Source of the DNA: Olsenella urininfantis
GTDB lineage: Bacteria; Actinomycetota; Coriobacteriia; Coriobacteriales; Atopobiaceae
Direction: 5' to 3'
DNA length: 64,000 bases
Assembly (NCBI RefSeq): GCF_900155635.1
Contig: NZ_LT732540.1
Span: 89,660-153,659, forward strand
This document shows positions 1 through 8,910 of the stretch, one piece after another. The first letter of the stretch is position 1, and every line of letters begins with the position of its first letter. Position numbers and translations under genes: made by a program. The notes under the pieces are model-generated. The model did not search any database. It worked only from the letters and a program-made list of their open reading frames with translations, and was not told where the DNA came from.

Positions 1-1
1 C

Positions 2-3000
2 TGGCTGATGAGTCGCAACGCCATTTCAGATATTTATTTGCTTAATGGAGTGTCGCCTGCAAATGCTTCGGGAATTGCCGCCGCACTTAGAGGGCTTGCG
101 GCTAATCAAGGTAAAGTCTATGCATACATTGAAGCTGGGGCTGATACAGGATGGGTGGATTTATGCACTGAGATCAATCGCCTCAATCGCCCTAATTTGA
201 AACTACTCGTCAGCGTCCGCGAGGATGATGCCGCCAGAGCCTGCTACGATACATCAAAAATCGGAAGCTCTGATGTCTTCCTGCTATTCGATAAACATGA
301 AGCTGAACATTTATACAAACATCTCAATAGTTCACTGTTTCCATCGTTTGAGAGTGCGTGGAAATCATTCGGAGGAAAGGGACCCCTGATGGAGTTCATT
401 TACTCCCTCAGCCATGATGTCTCTCTTCGCCAGAAGCTTGAGGGGCAGGTAAGACAGTTGCGTATAACAGGATGCGATAACTGGCTGACTTTCCTTTACC
501 TTGCAAGTGCCGCTGGTGAATACGGGCTCCCTTCGTCCATTTCAAGGCTCAAAAGCGCGTCGAAACTAAACGACGTACAGAACATACTCGAGATTCTAGA
601 GAACGAGATGCTCTTGCGATCGGATGCAGAGTATGGTCTGGTGTTCCCCATGCACCCATACCGTTCAAAGCTACTCGTCGAAATCATTGCTCCCATGCTC
701 TACCAGGATGAAGAAGAACTCGTTCTGAATGCAGCCAAATGTGCCTCCGGCGATTTTGGCTGCATACTTATTCCCTATCTTTCGAAAAAATCATTTAGCA
801 AAGACGGCCTGGATACCTTGCTTGATATTTCCCAAGCATCCTGGAAGTCTTCAGCTCAGGCATTACGCGTAATGGTTTGGAAGGATGCACGACGTTTCTA
901 TTGTTCTACCGCTGATTTGCGGCAACAAATGATTAATGAAAAGCTACCCGTATTCCTGTTAAGTATGATGGCTGGAGATATAACGAGTGCGAAAAATCAA
1001 AAGAATTGGCAACCCATACTGGAATTATTTCCAGATAGCGCTATTAAAGAGTCTGCTTGTGCTTTAGTCGCTCAGTTAGCTTGTCGAAAAGCCGAATATA
1101 GAGCAACCGATCGATTTCTTTCGAAATTAGCACAACGCCTTCCAGCAGTCGACTTACTTCCCAGTCAAGCATCCGAAGCCGGTTTCGTTCTTGCGTATGT
1201 GGGAAGCAGGGGCTTCGGACATTTAATTTCTGATAGCAAAACCGACGCTCTAGCTCACGTTGATAATCTAGCATCAGTAGATGTAAATCACGTTCTAGAC
1301 CTACTCGTTGGCTACAGCATCATTGATATAGACATTAGCAGCGAAGACCGCCAAGCAATCTTACTTAAGACCTGTCAAAGAGATGGCATAGTTTGGCTCG
1401 ACTCGTCGGAGCTGATACCAAAAGAGGTGCTGGAAGAAAGTGGCGAAAGCTACGAAGAAATACCCTCCGGATGCCTTAATGCTGATGGTTTAGTGCACCA
1501 AGTTAGCGCAATAATCGCTCCGAGGATAAGCAGCAACCTTGAGAGCGGGAACCCATCTGCCCTTGACAGTAGCTACCAGCCAAATGATGTGGTCATGAAA
1601 GCTGTATGCGATTTAAGGCGGCTGTTTCCGCAATGCGGAAGGTACTGCGTGCAATATGCTGGAATCAAACCGTTGGCCGGTGGTGTAGAAATTCCCGATT
1701 GCGAAAAACATATCCCTGAGAAAAATCTTCCACTTAACTGGCTGAAGCTTATTAATCGGTATTACATCGGAATGTGCAAGCTCGACGACGGCATCGCGAA
1801 AGATTGGAAAGAACTGGAAGAGTCTTTGAAAAATACTGTTTCTGACTCGATTAGAGCTTTGGATACTTGTTCACATCTAGTAGACGCCTTACTTAGTGGA
1901 GACAAGAAGGCTGTTGGAAAGTTGCAGGAACGATTTAATGATGAAGCCACAAAGGCAAAAGAGGAATTAGACGTTGTTGACGTGAACCTACCGATCTGTG
2001 CGTTGGACACCTACGCATTCAATTCTGGGCAAACAAAAGCATTTGATACAGATAGGAATGATGGCAGCGCAACAGAAAAAGCACCCGCTTTTGGATTGAC
2101 GAGAGAGACGAATCCTGTCTTGAGTGACACGAGAAGATTCCTATTAAACCTGCAAAACCACTTTAATAGTATTAATGACATGATCTTATATGTGCTTAAC
2201 TGTGGCAAGCGCCCGTCGACAGTAGCTGTAAGTAACATTGCACAGGCTTGCGCTAAATCCGAAATCTGCGATGCCGAATTTACGAACCTTTTCGGAGGAA
2301 GGTGCTTAATAAGTGAGAAGCAGGAAGAAAAACTGTTTCAGCATGCCGTTTACTGGAACTATTTATGGTGCAGGAAAGACAAGAAGCAGGAGAAGACACT
2401 CTTCAGACAAGCCTATAGAGCCAAGGTATTACAGAAGCTCAAGCCTCTTCTTGTAAATAGATTCAGTACAGAACCGGATGTGGAGACCGCAGTGATTTGC
2501 GGTGATCTATTCAAAACTACCTACAAAGCATCATCGGGCGTTCCATTCTCAGAAGTGGCTGCAAGCTGTATTCGAGATCTCATGAAGTGCGATTTAGAAT
2601 CAGATGAGCACCTTATAGAATGGTGGCTTCTGTACAATGGACCGGTCAAGCGCATTGAGGTAGTGTTCGTTTCCAATGGCTGCAGTCTGATAAAAAAGAC
2701 TTATCAGCTTAGCACTCTTATGAATCACATGAATGATCCTGATACCTCAGAGGCAATTTCACCTGCAGAGCTCGCATTCAGCGAAAGCAATATCAACGGA
2801 CTTGAAAAGGCCATCATTGCTTTTCAAGCCTCTTTGGAAACGTGCAAGCGTTTACATAATTGCATAGCAGAGGTCGATGAAATAGTTTCGTCCCGTGCAC
2901 CTGATAGCGACAAAAAGGTGATGGGCGTTTGGGGAGAATGGCGTGAGTCGAGCGTGAAAGAGCTTGAAAATATATTTTCGCGCCTAGACGACATTGCTCA

Positions 3001-3109
3001 TCGATATTCAGATAATTTAATCGGCAGCGAAAACATCATTAGTGAATTGAAAGTAAGCATGGATTACAAGGCTTCCAATGAGAAAAATTCAACAGGGTTT
3101 CAAAGATAG
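2..3109 (+). CDS. STAND-type NTPase, C-terminal part (5' end outside window)
   Basis: The frame is already open at the window edge, so the Met at position 8 is probably internal and the P-loop lies upstream. Counting from that Met, residues 64-73 (KLLVSVRED) resemble the sensor-1 segment of STAND/NACHT ATPases. Residues 121-140 (FGGKGPLMEFIYSLSHD) resemble the GxP segment at the end of their ATPase module. The remaining 850 residues are mostly alpha-helical in character with no catalytic motif I recognise, as expected for a superhelical sensor. STAND proteins of this size in bacteria are often phage-defence sensors, with an N-terminal effector that cannot be seen here. The family call is fairly good; the defence role is inference. 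No partner gene follows. Confidence 0.6.
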   Translation, partial: WLMSRNAISDIYLLNGVSPANASGIAAALRGLAANQGKVYAYIEAGADTGWVDLCTEINRLNRPNLKLLVSVREDDAARACYDTSKIGSSDVFLLFDKHEAEHLYKHLNSSLFPSFESAWKSFGGKGPLMEFIYSLSHDVSLRQKLEGQVRQLRITGCDNWLTFLYLASAAGEYGLPSSISRLKSASKLNDVQNILEILENEMLLRSDAEYGLVFPMHPYRSKLLVEIIAPMLYQDEEELVLNAAKCASGDFGCILIPYLSKKSFSKDGLDTLLDISQASWKSSAQALRVMVWKDARRFYCSTADLRQQMINEKLPVFLLSMMAGDITSAKNQKNWQPILELFPDSAIKESACALVAQLACRKAEYRATDRFLSKLAQRLPAVDLLPSQASEAGFVLAYVGSRGFGHLISDSKTDALAHVDNLASVDVNHVLDLLVGYSIIDIDISSEDRQAILLKTCQRDGIVWLDSSELIPKEVLEESGESYEEIPSGCLNADGLVHQVSAIIAPRISSNLESGNPSALDSSYQPNDVVMKAVCDLRRLFPQCGRYCVQYAGIKPLAGGVEIPDCEKHIPEKNLPLNWLKLINRYYIGMCKLDDGIAKDWKELEESLKNTVSDSIRALDTCSHLVDALLSGDKKAVGKLQERFNDEATKAKEELDVVDVNLPICALDTYAFNSGQTKAFDTDRNDGSATEKAPAFGLTRETNPVLSDTRRFLLNLQNHFNSINDMILYVLNCGKRPSTVAVSNIAQACAKSEICDAEFTNLFGGRCLISEKQEEKLFQHAVYWNYLWCRKDKKQEKTLFRQAYRAKVLQKLKPLLVNRFSTEPDVETAVICGDLFKTTYKASSGVPFSEVAASCIRDLMKCDLESDEHLIEWWLLYNGPVKRIEVVFVSNGCSLIKKTYQLSTLMNHMNDPDTSEAISPAELAFSESNINGLEKAIIAFQASLETCKRLHNCIAEVDEIVSSRAPDSDKKVMGVWGEWRESSVKELENIFSRLDDIAHRYSDNLIGSENIISELKVSMDYKASNEKNSTGFQR

Positions 3110-3118
3110 CTTGGCTGC

Positions 3119-3363
3119 AATGTAGTCAGTTACATGCGGAAAAGCTATTTCCCCAGCTCAGGGCTGTCACTCTTCACTCGGGATTTGTTACTCTCGAGTC
3201 CGAGTGCGCCCCACCCCGCTGGCGCCGCTTCCGCCCATGTAGTCAGTTGCACGCAACCGAACTGCGTTTCCGCAGGTCAAACGTGTCACTCTTCGGTCGG
3301 ATGAAAACACTCTCATCAAGTGACTACATCGCATGTAGTCAGTGCTGACTACAGGGTGACTAC
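3119..3363. repeat. GTAGTCA half-site array with a perfect palindrome
   Basis: GTAGTCA occurs at 3122-3128, 3239-3245 and 3335-3341, and its complement TGACTAC at 3321-3327, 3346-3352 and 3357-3363. Positions 3335-3352 form an 18-base perfect palindrome. The first two copies head similar blocks about 117 bases apart that also share TGTCACTCTTC. Another copy lies near 3767. This looks like a multi-site operator or a duplicated element end; no gene is visible here. Confidence 0.6.
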
Positions 3364-3394
3364 ACGGTTTTCGCAATGAGAGAGTAGAGAAAGT

Positions 3395-3462
3395 CCCAGC
3401 TCACCTGCCCCGCTGGCTACATCGAAACGGGCTATGCGACGATCGAGTGGGGGTGAGCTGGG
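3395..3462. other. Long inverted repeat (11 bp arms)
   Basis: CCCAGCTCACC at 3395-3405 pairs perfectly with GGTGAGCTGGG at 3452-3462 across a 46-base spacer. There is no T-run, so a standard terminator is unlikely; it may be an element end or a structured RNA. Confidence 0.4.
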
Positions 3463-3471
3463 GCTTCGTTC

Positions 3472-3518
3472 CATCTAGTTGCAAGCCGCCCATCTAGTGG
3501 CGGTGGTTAGCATCTAGT
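3472..3518. repeat. Three CATCTAGT direct repeats, iteron-like
   Basis: CATCTAGT begins at 3472, 3491 and 3511, spacing 19 and 20 bases, about two helical turns. This is the geometry of iterons or a multi-site operator. No replication or integrase gene is adjacent. Confidence 0.5.
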
Positions 3519-3568
3519 GGTAGGAATAGGACAAAGCCACCGGAACTTTCGATGAGTGGAAATAACCC

Positions 3569-3602
3569 AGAAGCTCTGAAATCAAACGATTTCAGAGCTT
3601 CT
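3569..3602. terminator. Perfect 15-bp hairpin
   Basis: AGAAGCTCTGAAATC (3569-3583) pairs with its complement at 3588-3602 around an AAAC loop. The following bases are only moderately T-rich (CTCTTATA). It could be a bidirectional terminator or an IS end. Confidence 0.5.
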
Positions 3603-3771
3603 CTTATAGGTGTTGATATGCATTTATATTCTTCGTTCCGCTCATGTCGCGGTAAGCGTTGCTGTTAGATGAGAAAGAATCTGCTCCTCGTTGCGAATAC
3701 GTACCAAACATCGTTGGAGTGCTTCCATAGAGCTTTTTAGCCGCCTCGTATCGCAACCGCTTTCCATGTAG

Positions 3772-4945
3772 TCATCGTGTATTCACCCGTTTTTGGGAAG
3801 GGGAAAACTCGCGTTGCGCCCGTTCAGAGCGAAGAGTGACAAACCTTCCCAAAACTCGATTGAGGGTCGAGAATCGTGTGATTACATCCTCGTCGGCGAC
3901 AGCCTCGTGATCATCGTCATCCGCATCGGTCGCGGTATTGCCGATCTTGGGCCCCTCGGAGTTCACGAGCGTTCCGAGGTCGATCTTTACAGAGTCCTTG
4001 TAGACAGTGACGTCGAACGCTGGGATCAGGTCCCTGTCTGCGTTGGAATCGCATCGTTGCTCTTCAATAGTGTAGGTGTCGTAAATGAGTGCGCCCTTGT
4101 TGTTGTCGGGTTCGGAGGAACCGAATCAGATTCCCGATTCGGAAGTGCCTGCGTTGGTGTTGAAGGCGTGCGCGTTCCAGCTAGAAGCTGTCGAGGCATA
4201 GCCGTTAGCGTCGGTAACGATCGTCACCGTGAACACATGGGTCTTGGTGTTGGGGGATAGCCTTCAGGAGCGCTGGTTTCCTTCACCGTGATCTTGCCCA
4301 GGGGAATTCCGTCGAACACGATTTGCGGGCCTTCGGTGGTTCCCTCGACGGTCTTGGTGGTTCCGTTGTATGTGCACGTAGCCTCGTGGGTCGCGCCATC
4401 AAGTGATGCCCTGCCTTGGGGCGTGGCCTCCAGGGTTTCGCTGTCTTGCTTAACGATGGTGAGCTTCACGGTGATGGGCTGGTCGGTCGCATTGACGCTG
4501 GCATCCGCGCCCTTGACGGTGATGGTGAACGCCTCGTCAGAAAGTTTGTAACCCGCTGGTGCGGAGATTTCCTTCACGGTGTACGTACCGTTCGGGAGCT
4601 TGTCTGCGGTGGTTCCGTGCCGCTTGCGTCCGTCTCGAGCTTGGTTACGAGAGAGCCGTCTTTGTAGACGCCATACACGGCTCTAGCCAGCGAGTACTGG
4701 GAGTTGCCCTTGGTCACCTTGACATCGCCGGACGACTTGTCGAGCGTGCCGTATCCGCCCTCGGCGAGGCCCCGGTACACCTTAAAGCTCGGATACGTCT
4801 TGCCATGCCCGCCGTTGATTCTCCACATGTGGTCGAAGCGGCAGTTGCCCGTATCGGACCCCTCGTACCAGGCATGGTAGATGGTCTTATCCTCGCCTGC
4901 GATACCGCAGTACGCGGCACTAAGCCACGGTAAGCCAACCTAAGG
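3772..4945 (-). pseudogene. Decayed VaFE/SpaA-type surface adhesin fragment
   Basis: Reading leftward, three frames add up to one surface protein. The first segment (4945 to about 4612) runs through YCGIAGEDKTIYHAWYEG. A frameshift then leads to a Cna_B/SpaA-like domain (KEISAPAGYKL to KETSAPEGY, 4600-4255). A second frameshift in a C5 run near 4252 leads to VFTVTIVTDANGYAS and, after a TGA at 4126-4128, to GALIYDTYTIEEQR and the VaFE-like segment IGNTATDADDDD. The TGA sits where homologues, as I remember the family, carry Trp, so TGG to TGA is the likely lesion. No signal peptide or sortase tail remains. The domain identity is well supported; expression is improbable. Confidence 0.75.
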
Positions 4946-4999
4946 CCCAAATGGCGAAACCCTGTTGTCAGCTTGACCGGATTGGGCCAATCTGCCCGA

Positions 5000-5028
5000 T
5001 TGTTCGCTGTCACCTGAGTGACTATAAT
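5000..5028 (+). promoter_or_regulatory. Possible promoter and leader of the ABC-F gene
   Basis: TTGTTC (5000-5005), a 17-base spacer and a perfect TATAAT (5023-5028) lie about 225 bases before the ABC-F start. Resistance-type ABC-F genes often have long attenuator leaders, but I could not define alternative hairpins here. Confidence 0.4.
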
Positions 5029-5253
5029 GATTCCAAGCAACCCGCCGGTGCCTTTGGCAAGCGTCGGCACGAGAAAGGTCCTGGTGCATGAAGAACTAGC
5101 GATGGCCATATCCACCCGAAAGCCAAGCGACATCGCTGGTGGCCATGCCTGCGGGTGCAGCATCGCATGTTCGAGCATCGTTCTAAAGCCACATACTCAA
5201 ACTGGCAAAGCGCAGAGCTGCCCCCCATGGCCTCCCGCAGGACCGGAGGCGAC

Positions 5254-6741
5254 ATGCAGCTCAACCTCTCCAACATCGAATACACCTATCCGTTGACGGC
5301 AGAGCCCGCCCTACGCGCCGTGACTGCTACGTTTCCCCGTGGGTGGACCGGCATCGTCGGTGACAACGGCGGGGGCAAAACCACGTTGGCGCTGGTAGCT
5401 TGTGGGCTTTTGCGGCCCGACGCTGGCATGGTCTCACCATCCCTCCTCTCCGCCTACTGCGCTCAAGATGCGAAGGAGCCGCCGGAAAACGTGGTCGATT
5501 TTGCACTTGCCTATGATGGCCTAGCCGTGAGGCTCCGTCGCGAGCTCGCCATCGAGGACGACTGGCCCTGGCGCTATGCCACGCTCTCGGGCGGGCAGCA
5601 GAAGCGACTGCAGGTGGCCTGCGCCCTGTGGGCCACTCCGGACGTCCTTGCCATGGACGAGCCCACCAACCACGTCGATGCGTCGACCCGCCGCGCCATA
5701 TCCGATGCGCTGTCGCGCTTCAATGGGATTGGCCTCCTCGTCTCGCACGACCGGGAGCTGCTCGACGCCCTCTGCGCGCAGTGTCTGTTCGTCTCGAGGG
5801 GTGACGTCGTCATGAGGTCAGGCGGATACTCGCGGGCATCCTCGCAGGCGGTCCTGGAGCGCTCGGGCGCCGTCCATGCGCGCGACGAGGCCCGCAAGGA
5901 GAAGGCCCGCATCGAGCGGGAAGTCAGGCGTCGTCGTGAGGAGGCGTCGCGTGCCGCTGGCAAGAGGAGCCTCAGGGGCATAGACAAGCACGATGCGGAC
6001 GCGCGTCGCAGGGTGCGTGTCGCGGTGGTGACCGGCAAGGACGGGCAGGCGGGCAGGCTCTCGTCACGCATGGTCGGAAGGCTGGAGGACGCGGAGGCGA
6101 GGCTTGTGGCGACGCGGGTCGAGAAGCGCTACGAGGCGGACGTGTGGCTCGATGCCGAGCCCAGCAGACGCAAGCTCCTTTTCAGGATGGGGCCTTGCAG
6201 CATCCCCCTCGGTGACGCCTCCCTGGTCGTTCCTGCTCTGCACATCGGAAACACCGATCATATCGGGCTCGTCGGGGACAACGGTTCTGGCAAGACGACC
6301 CTTGTCAGGCGAATTGTGGAGAGCCTTGCCGAAACGACGAGATTTCTCTACATCCCCCAGGAGCCCGATCGGGCCCAGGAGTGGGCTGCCTTGAGCGTAT
6401 TGCACGATCTTCCGGCCAGCCAGTGCGGCCGCGTTCTCTCCGTTGTGGCGCAGCTTAACTCCGATCCGAACCGCATGCTCGAGGGAGATGCCGTTAGTCC
6501 GGGGGAGATGCGCAAGCTCATGCTGGCCCTCGGGATTGTCGAACGCCCTCAGCTCGTCATCATGGACGAGTCCACTAACCACCTCGACATAGGATCCATT
6601 GAGGCTCTGGAGCGCGTGCTGGCCGTCTATCCCGGCGCGCTTCTCTTGGTTTCCCACGACGCAGCCATGGTGAAGGCGGCCACAAACGTGGTCTGGCGGA
6701 CAAGGCCTTTGGGGGGTGGCTATGAGCTCGTAGTGGGATAG
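5254..6741 (+). CDS. ABC-F family ATPase, ribosomal-protection-like
   Basis: About 495 residues with two ABC domains and no membrane segments, the ABC-F layout. The first domain has Walker A GDNGGGKT (about residues 36-43), signature LSGGQQKRL (about 112) and Walker B MDEPTNH. The second has GDNGSGKTTL, a diverged signature SPGEMRKLM and MDESTNHLD. An Arg/Lys-rich linker of about 100 residues separates them. The start at 5254 is chosen because GGAGG lies at 5245-5249 and the upstream in-frame residues do not look like protein. ABC-F proteins act on ribosomes; size and the long linker recall the antibiotic-resistance branch (Lsa/Vga-like), but housekeeping translation factors cannot be excluded. 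It stands alone with its own leader. Confidence 0.8.
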   Translation: MQLNLSNIEYTYPLTAEPALRAVTATFPRGWTGIVGDNGGGKTTLALVACGLLRPDAGMVSPSLLSAYCAQDAKEPPENVVDFALAYDGLAVRLRRELAIEDDWPWRYATLSGGQQKRLQVACALWATPDVLAMDEPTNHVDASTRRAISDALSRFNGIGLLVSHDRELLDALCAQCLFVSRGDVVMRSGGYSRASSQAVLERSGAVHARDEARKEKARIEREVRRRREEASRAAGKRSLRGIDKHDADARRRVRVAVVTGKDGQAGRLSSRMVGRLEDAEARLVATRVEKRYEADVWLDAEPSRRKLLFRMGPCSIPLGDASLVVPALHIGNTDHIGLVGDNGSGKTTLVRRIVESLAETTRFLYIPQEPDRAQEWAALSVLHDLPASQCGRVLSVVAQLNSDPNRMLEGDAVSPGEMRKLMLALGIVERPQLVIMDESTNHLDIGSIEALERVLAVYPGALLLVSHDAAMVKAATNVVWRTRPLGGGYELVVG

Positions 6742-6875
6742 ACACCCTTACATTGCAGCTGTTCTTGTAATATTGACTCAGCCTGAACTCAGCTACATGA
6801 AAAGCATGCACGCCTTTGCAGCTCAAACCACTTGTTTTTCAACGATCTGGGTCCATTCTCCACTGTTGCATGCCA

Positions 6876-6945
6876 AACTGGAATTCAGTGCCGAGTTCCA
6901 GCTGAGCTCTAGCTTTGAGATGGTTTCACGCTGCCGAGAATAAAC
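6876..6945 (+). repeat. Upstream copy of a 70-bp repeat flanking the hydrolase
   Basis: This block (ACTGGAATTCAGTGCCGAGT onwards, ending AGAATAAACA) matches 8116-8190 imperfectly over about 70 bases. Shared segments include CTAG(C/T)TTTGAGATG and AATAAA. It contains the degenerate palindrome GAATTCAG-TG-CCGAGTTC at 6881-6898. The rest of the 370-base gap before the hydrolase shows nothing else recognisable. Confidence 0.6.
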
Positions 6946-7111
6946 ATACACACAGTCCAGCATGTACGTTGAGTTCATTCAATCTCGAATACTGGCGGTT
7001 AAGCGGGAATGAAAGAGCTTCTGAACTAGACTTTTACAGAGCGTTCCATCTACCGCTATCTATTACCATTCCGTTTGTCCGACAAATTCAAATTTGCGAG
7101 GGTGCTGAAAT

Positions 7112-7888
7112 ATGATGTTTCATGAATTCGGCGATAGAAACCTCCCCCATATACTGTTGATACACGGCGGGGGTAATTCCTGGTGGAACTACCTCCGGCA
7201 AGCCCGTATGCTCTCGGATGCATACCATGTAATCTTACCGACGCTTGATGGCCATGGAGAAGAATGTCAAAAAGATTATATTTCAACCGAGGATTCCGCA
7301 CAGCAGATCATGGGCTATGTAAAAAGCAATTGCAACGGGAAACTGTTTGCTGTAGGCGGCGTTTCCTTGGGTGGTCAAATTGCAATCGAGTTATTATCGC
7401 TGGATAGCGGTATAGCCGAAAAAGCAATAATCGATGGGAGCATCTGCATTCCTCAGCCCAAACTGGCACGAATCAGTGCAATCACTGTAAAGCTATTTGG
7501 GAAGCTTATGTTTAGCAGATCGGCTAGCAGGATTCAGTTAAGCCTAATGAAGAAAATGTATCCCAACATGGCTTATCCCGCAGAAATAGAAAACTACTAT
7601 ATGGAAGATATGCCAAAGCTTCCTATCAAAACACTAGTGACGATGTATCGAACATATATGGGAGAGTACAGGCTCAAAGACGCTATCACAGAAAGCAAAG
7701 CGCAGGTTTTATATATCTATGGTGAAAAGGAAATGGGCTGCGTCAAGGAATCGGCCAGGCTGTTTCAAAAAATGCATCCTGATTGCACCCTCCATGAAGC
7801 TAAAGGGTACAACCACGGATATATGTCTGCTTACCTGCCTTTAGAGTGGATGGATCTGGTTAATCCGTTTTTGGAAAACTGCGTTTGA
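7112..7888 (+). CDS. Alpha/beta-fold hydrolase
   Basis: A 258-residue cytosolic hydrolase without a signal peptide. The oxyanion segment LLIHGGGNSWWNY is at residues 15-27 and the nucleophile elbow is GVSLGG (around residues 88-93). A late GYNHGYMS near residue 232 supplies the catalytic His, and the segment VLYIYGEKE before it probably carries the acid. The start is the first of two adjacent ATGs after GAGGGTG. The substrate cannot be inferred. GC content is clearly lower than in the neighbours and the gene is bracketed by two copies of a palindromic repeat, which suggests a mobile or self-regulated cassette. Confidence 0.75.
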   Translation: MMFHEFGDRNLPHILLIHGGGNSWWNYLRQARMLSDAYHVILPTLDGHGEECQKDYISTEDSAQQIMGYVKSNCNGKLFAVGGVSLGGQIAIELLSLDSGIAEKAIIDGSICIPQPKLARISAITVKLFGKLMFSRSASRIQLSLMKKMYPNMAYPAEIENYYMEDMPKLPIKTLVTMYRTYMGEYRLKDAITESKAQVLYIYGEKEMGCVKESARLFQKMHPDCTLHEAKGYNHGYMSAYLPLEWMDLVNPFLENCV

Positions 7889-8115
7889 CTTGACAGTAAG
7901 TTGAACTATAGAGTTTTCGAACGAGTCAAGGTTTATCTGCATAAATGATAGCTCGATAAACGATAGGCGTAATTACTCGCCGGTATACTCGCATCAAAAT
8001 CGTAAGCCTCTTCATAGAAGGCTAATTGTGAAACTCAGTCGTGTGTCGCAATCCGGCATATTCACAGGTAAGGTTTACTCCTCATTAGGTTGCGCTTATT
8101 TTCCACATCGAGTGC

Positions 8116-8190
8116 TGGAGTTGAACTCAGTCCTGAGTTCCGGTTGAGTACTAGTTTTGAGATGATTTCGCATACTGGAAAATAAATAAA
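8116..8190 (+). repeat. Downstream copy of the 70-bp repeat
   Basis: Imperfect copy of 6876-6945. It contains an 18-base palindrome at 8123-8140, GAACTCAG-TC-CTGAGTTC, with perfect 8-base arms. The stretch 7889-8115 between the hydrolase and this repeat shows no gene. Confidence 0.6.
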
Positions 8191-8264
8191 TCCGTTAGTC
8201 AAGTCAATCATTGAGTCCAAGTACCTCTGTTTTGCAATCATAGAGTGGGAATAGTAAATAGCCC

Positions 8265-8302
8265 TTTGCGAGGGAGGTCGGATGCGGCCTCCCTCGTTTT
8301 TT
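8265..8302 (+). terminator. Rho-independent terminator
   Basis: CGAGGGAGG (8269-8277) pairs with CCTCCCTCG (8288-8296) and is followed by T6. It is the strongest terminator in this gap. What it terminates is unclear: no open frame ends just upstream. Confidence 0.8.
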
Positions 8303-8656
8303 ATTTGCGTGCCATGGATGCTTGTTCATTGTGGTGTATGTGGTACATGCAAACCAGCCACGCAATCTCTCAAGCTGTTTAGCTGGGATTATTGTTTGCT
8401 GGTATTTTTTAAAGTGTTTTCAATTACCGAAGCAACGCCATCAATTTATTTCAATTAATGCTGACCGGCAGATCGCGTCCGCCCGCAAGAGGCCGCTCGG
8501 ACTGGTACTCAAAATGTACTCACGACGTTTTGAGTATCGATTTGCTGGTACTCGCAGACGGTAAAAACGACTGTCTACCTCGATATATTCGTTATCCCCA
8601 ACGATTCGTCAACGAATACTGACTAGTGATTGAGTGATGCATGGCTCAAATTTACA
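8303..8656. other. Non-coding gap with a small inverted repeat
   Basis: No convincing gene is seen. TACTCAAAA (8506-8514) and TTTTGAGTA (8528-8536) are perfect inverted arms 13 bases apart, within a cluster of GTACTC-like words. This could be an operator or an attachment-site remnant. Confidence 0.3.
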
Positions 8657-8680
8657 TACGTAATTACGTAATTACGTATT
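8657..8680. promoter_or_regulatory. Tandem TACGTAAT operator-like repeat
   Basis: Three 8-base units lie head to tail: TACGTAAT, TACGTAAT, TACGTATT. Neighbouring units create overlapping TACGTAATTACGTA palindromes. The block is 62 bases before a ribbon-helix-helix gene, and tandem short palindromes are typical binding sites for such proteins, so it is probably the operon's autoregulatory operator. Confidence 0.6.
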
Positions 8681-8742
8681 CTGAAGTAAAATGATTTCGG
8701 TCAATTAAGGAACGTAGAACAGGTCAATTCGGAGGGGCGATC

Positions 8743-8910
8743 ATGGAGGAAGATCAGGCTGTTCATGCCGAAAGGGAGCTAGATAAGTTCACGCTCTCGA
8801 TAACCCGCGAGGATAAGCGGGCTCTTAAGTCCTATGCCGCGCGCCAGGATAAGACGGTGGCTAAAGTCCTGCGCGAATGGATTGACGAGAAGTGCAAGGG
8901 GGAGAAGTGA
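8743..8910 (+). CDS. Small ribbon-helix-helix-like protein of the type III RM operon
   Basis: A 55-residue protein, too short for ordinary ORF cut-offs. It starts with ATG after GGAGGGG (8731-8737). The segment LDKFTLSITREDKRALKSYA (residues 13-32) has the alternating strand followed by a basic helix of CopG/Arc-type RHH proteins, and a second helix follows (KTVAKVLREWIDEK). Its TGA overlaps the ATG of the Mod gene (8908-8912), so translation is coupled. The likely role is transcriptional control of the restriction-modification operon through the upstream repeats; an antitoxin-like role is an alternative. Confidence 0.65.
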   Translation: MEEDQAVHAERELDKFTLSITREDKRALKSYAARQDKTVAKVLREWIDEKCKGEK

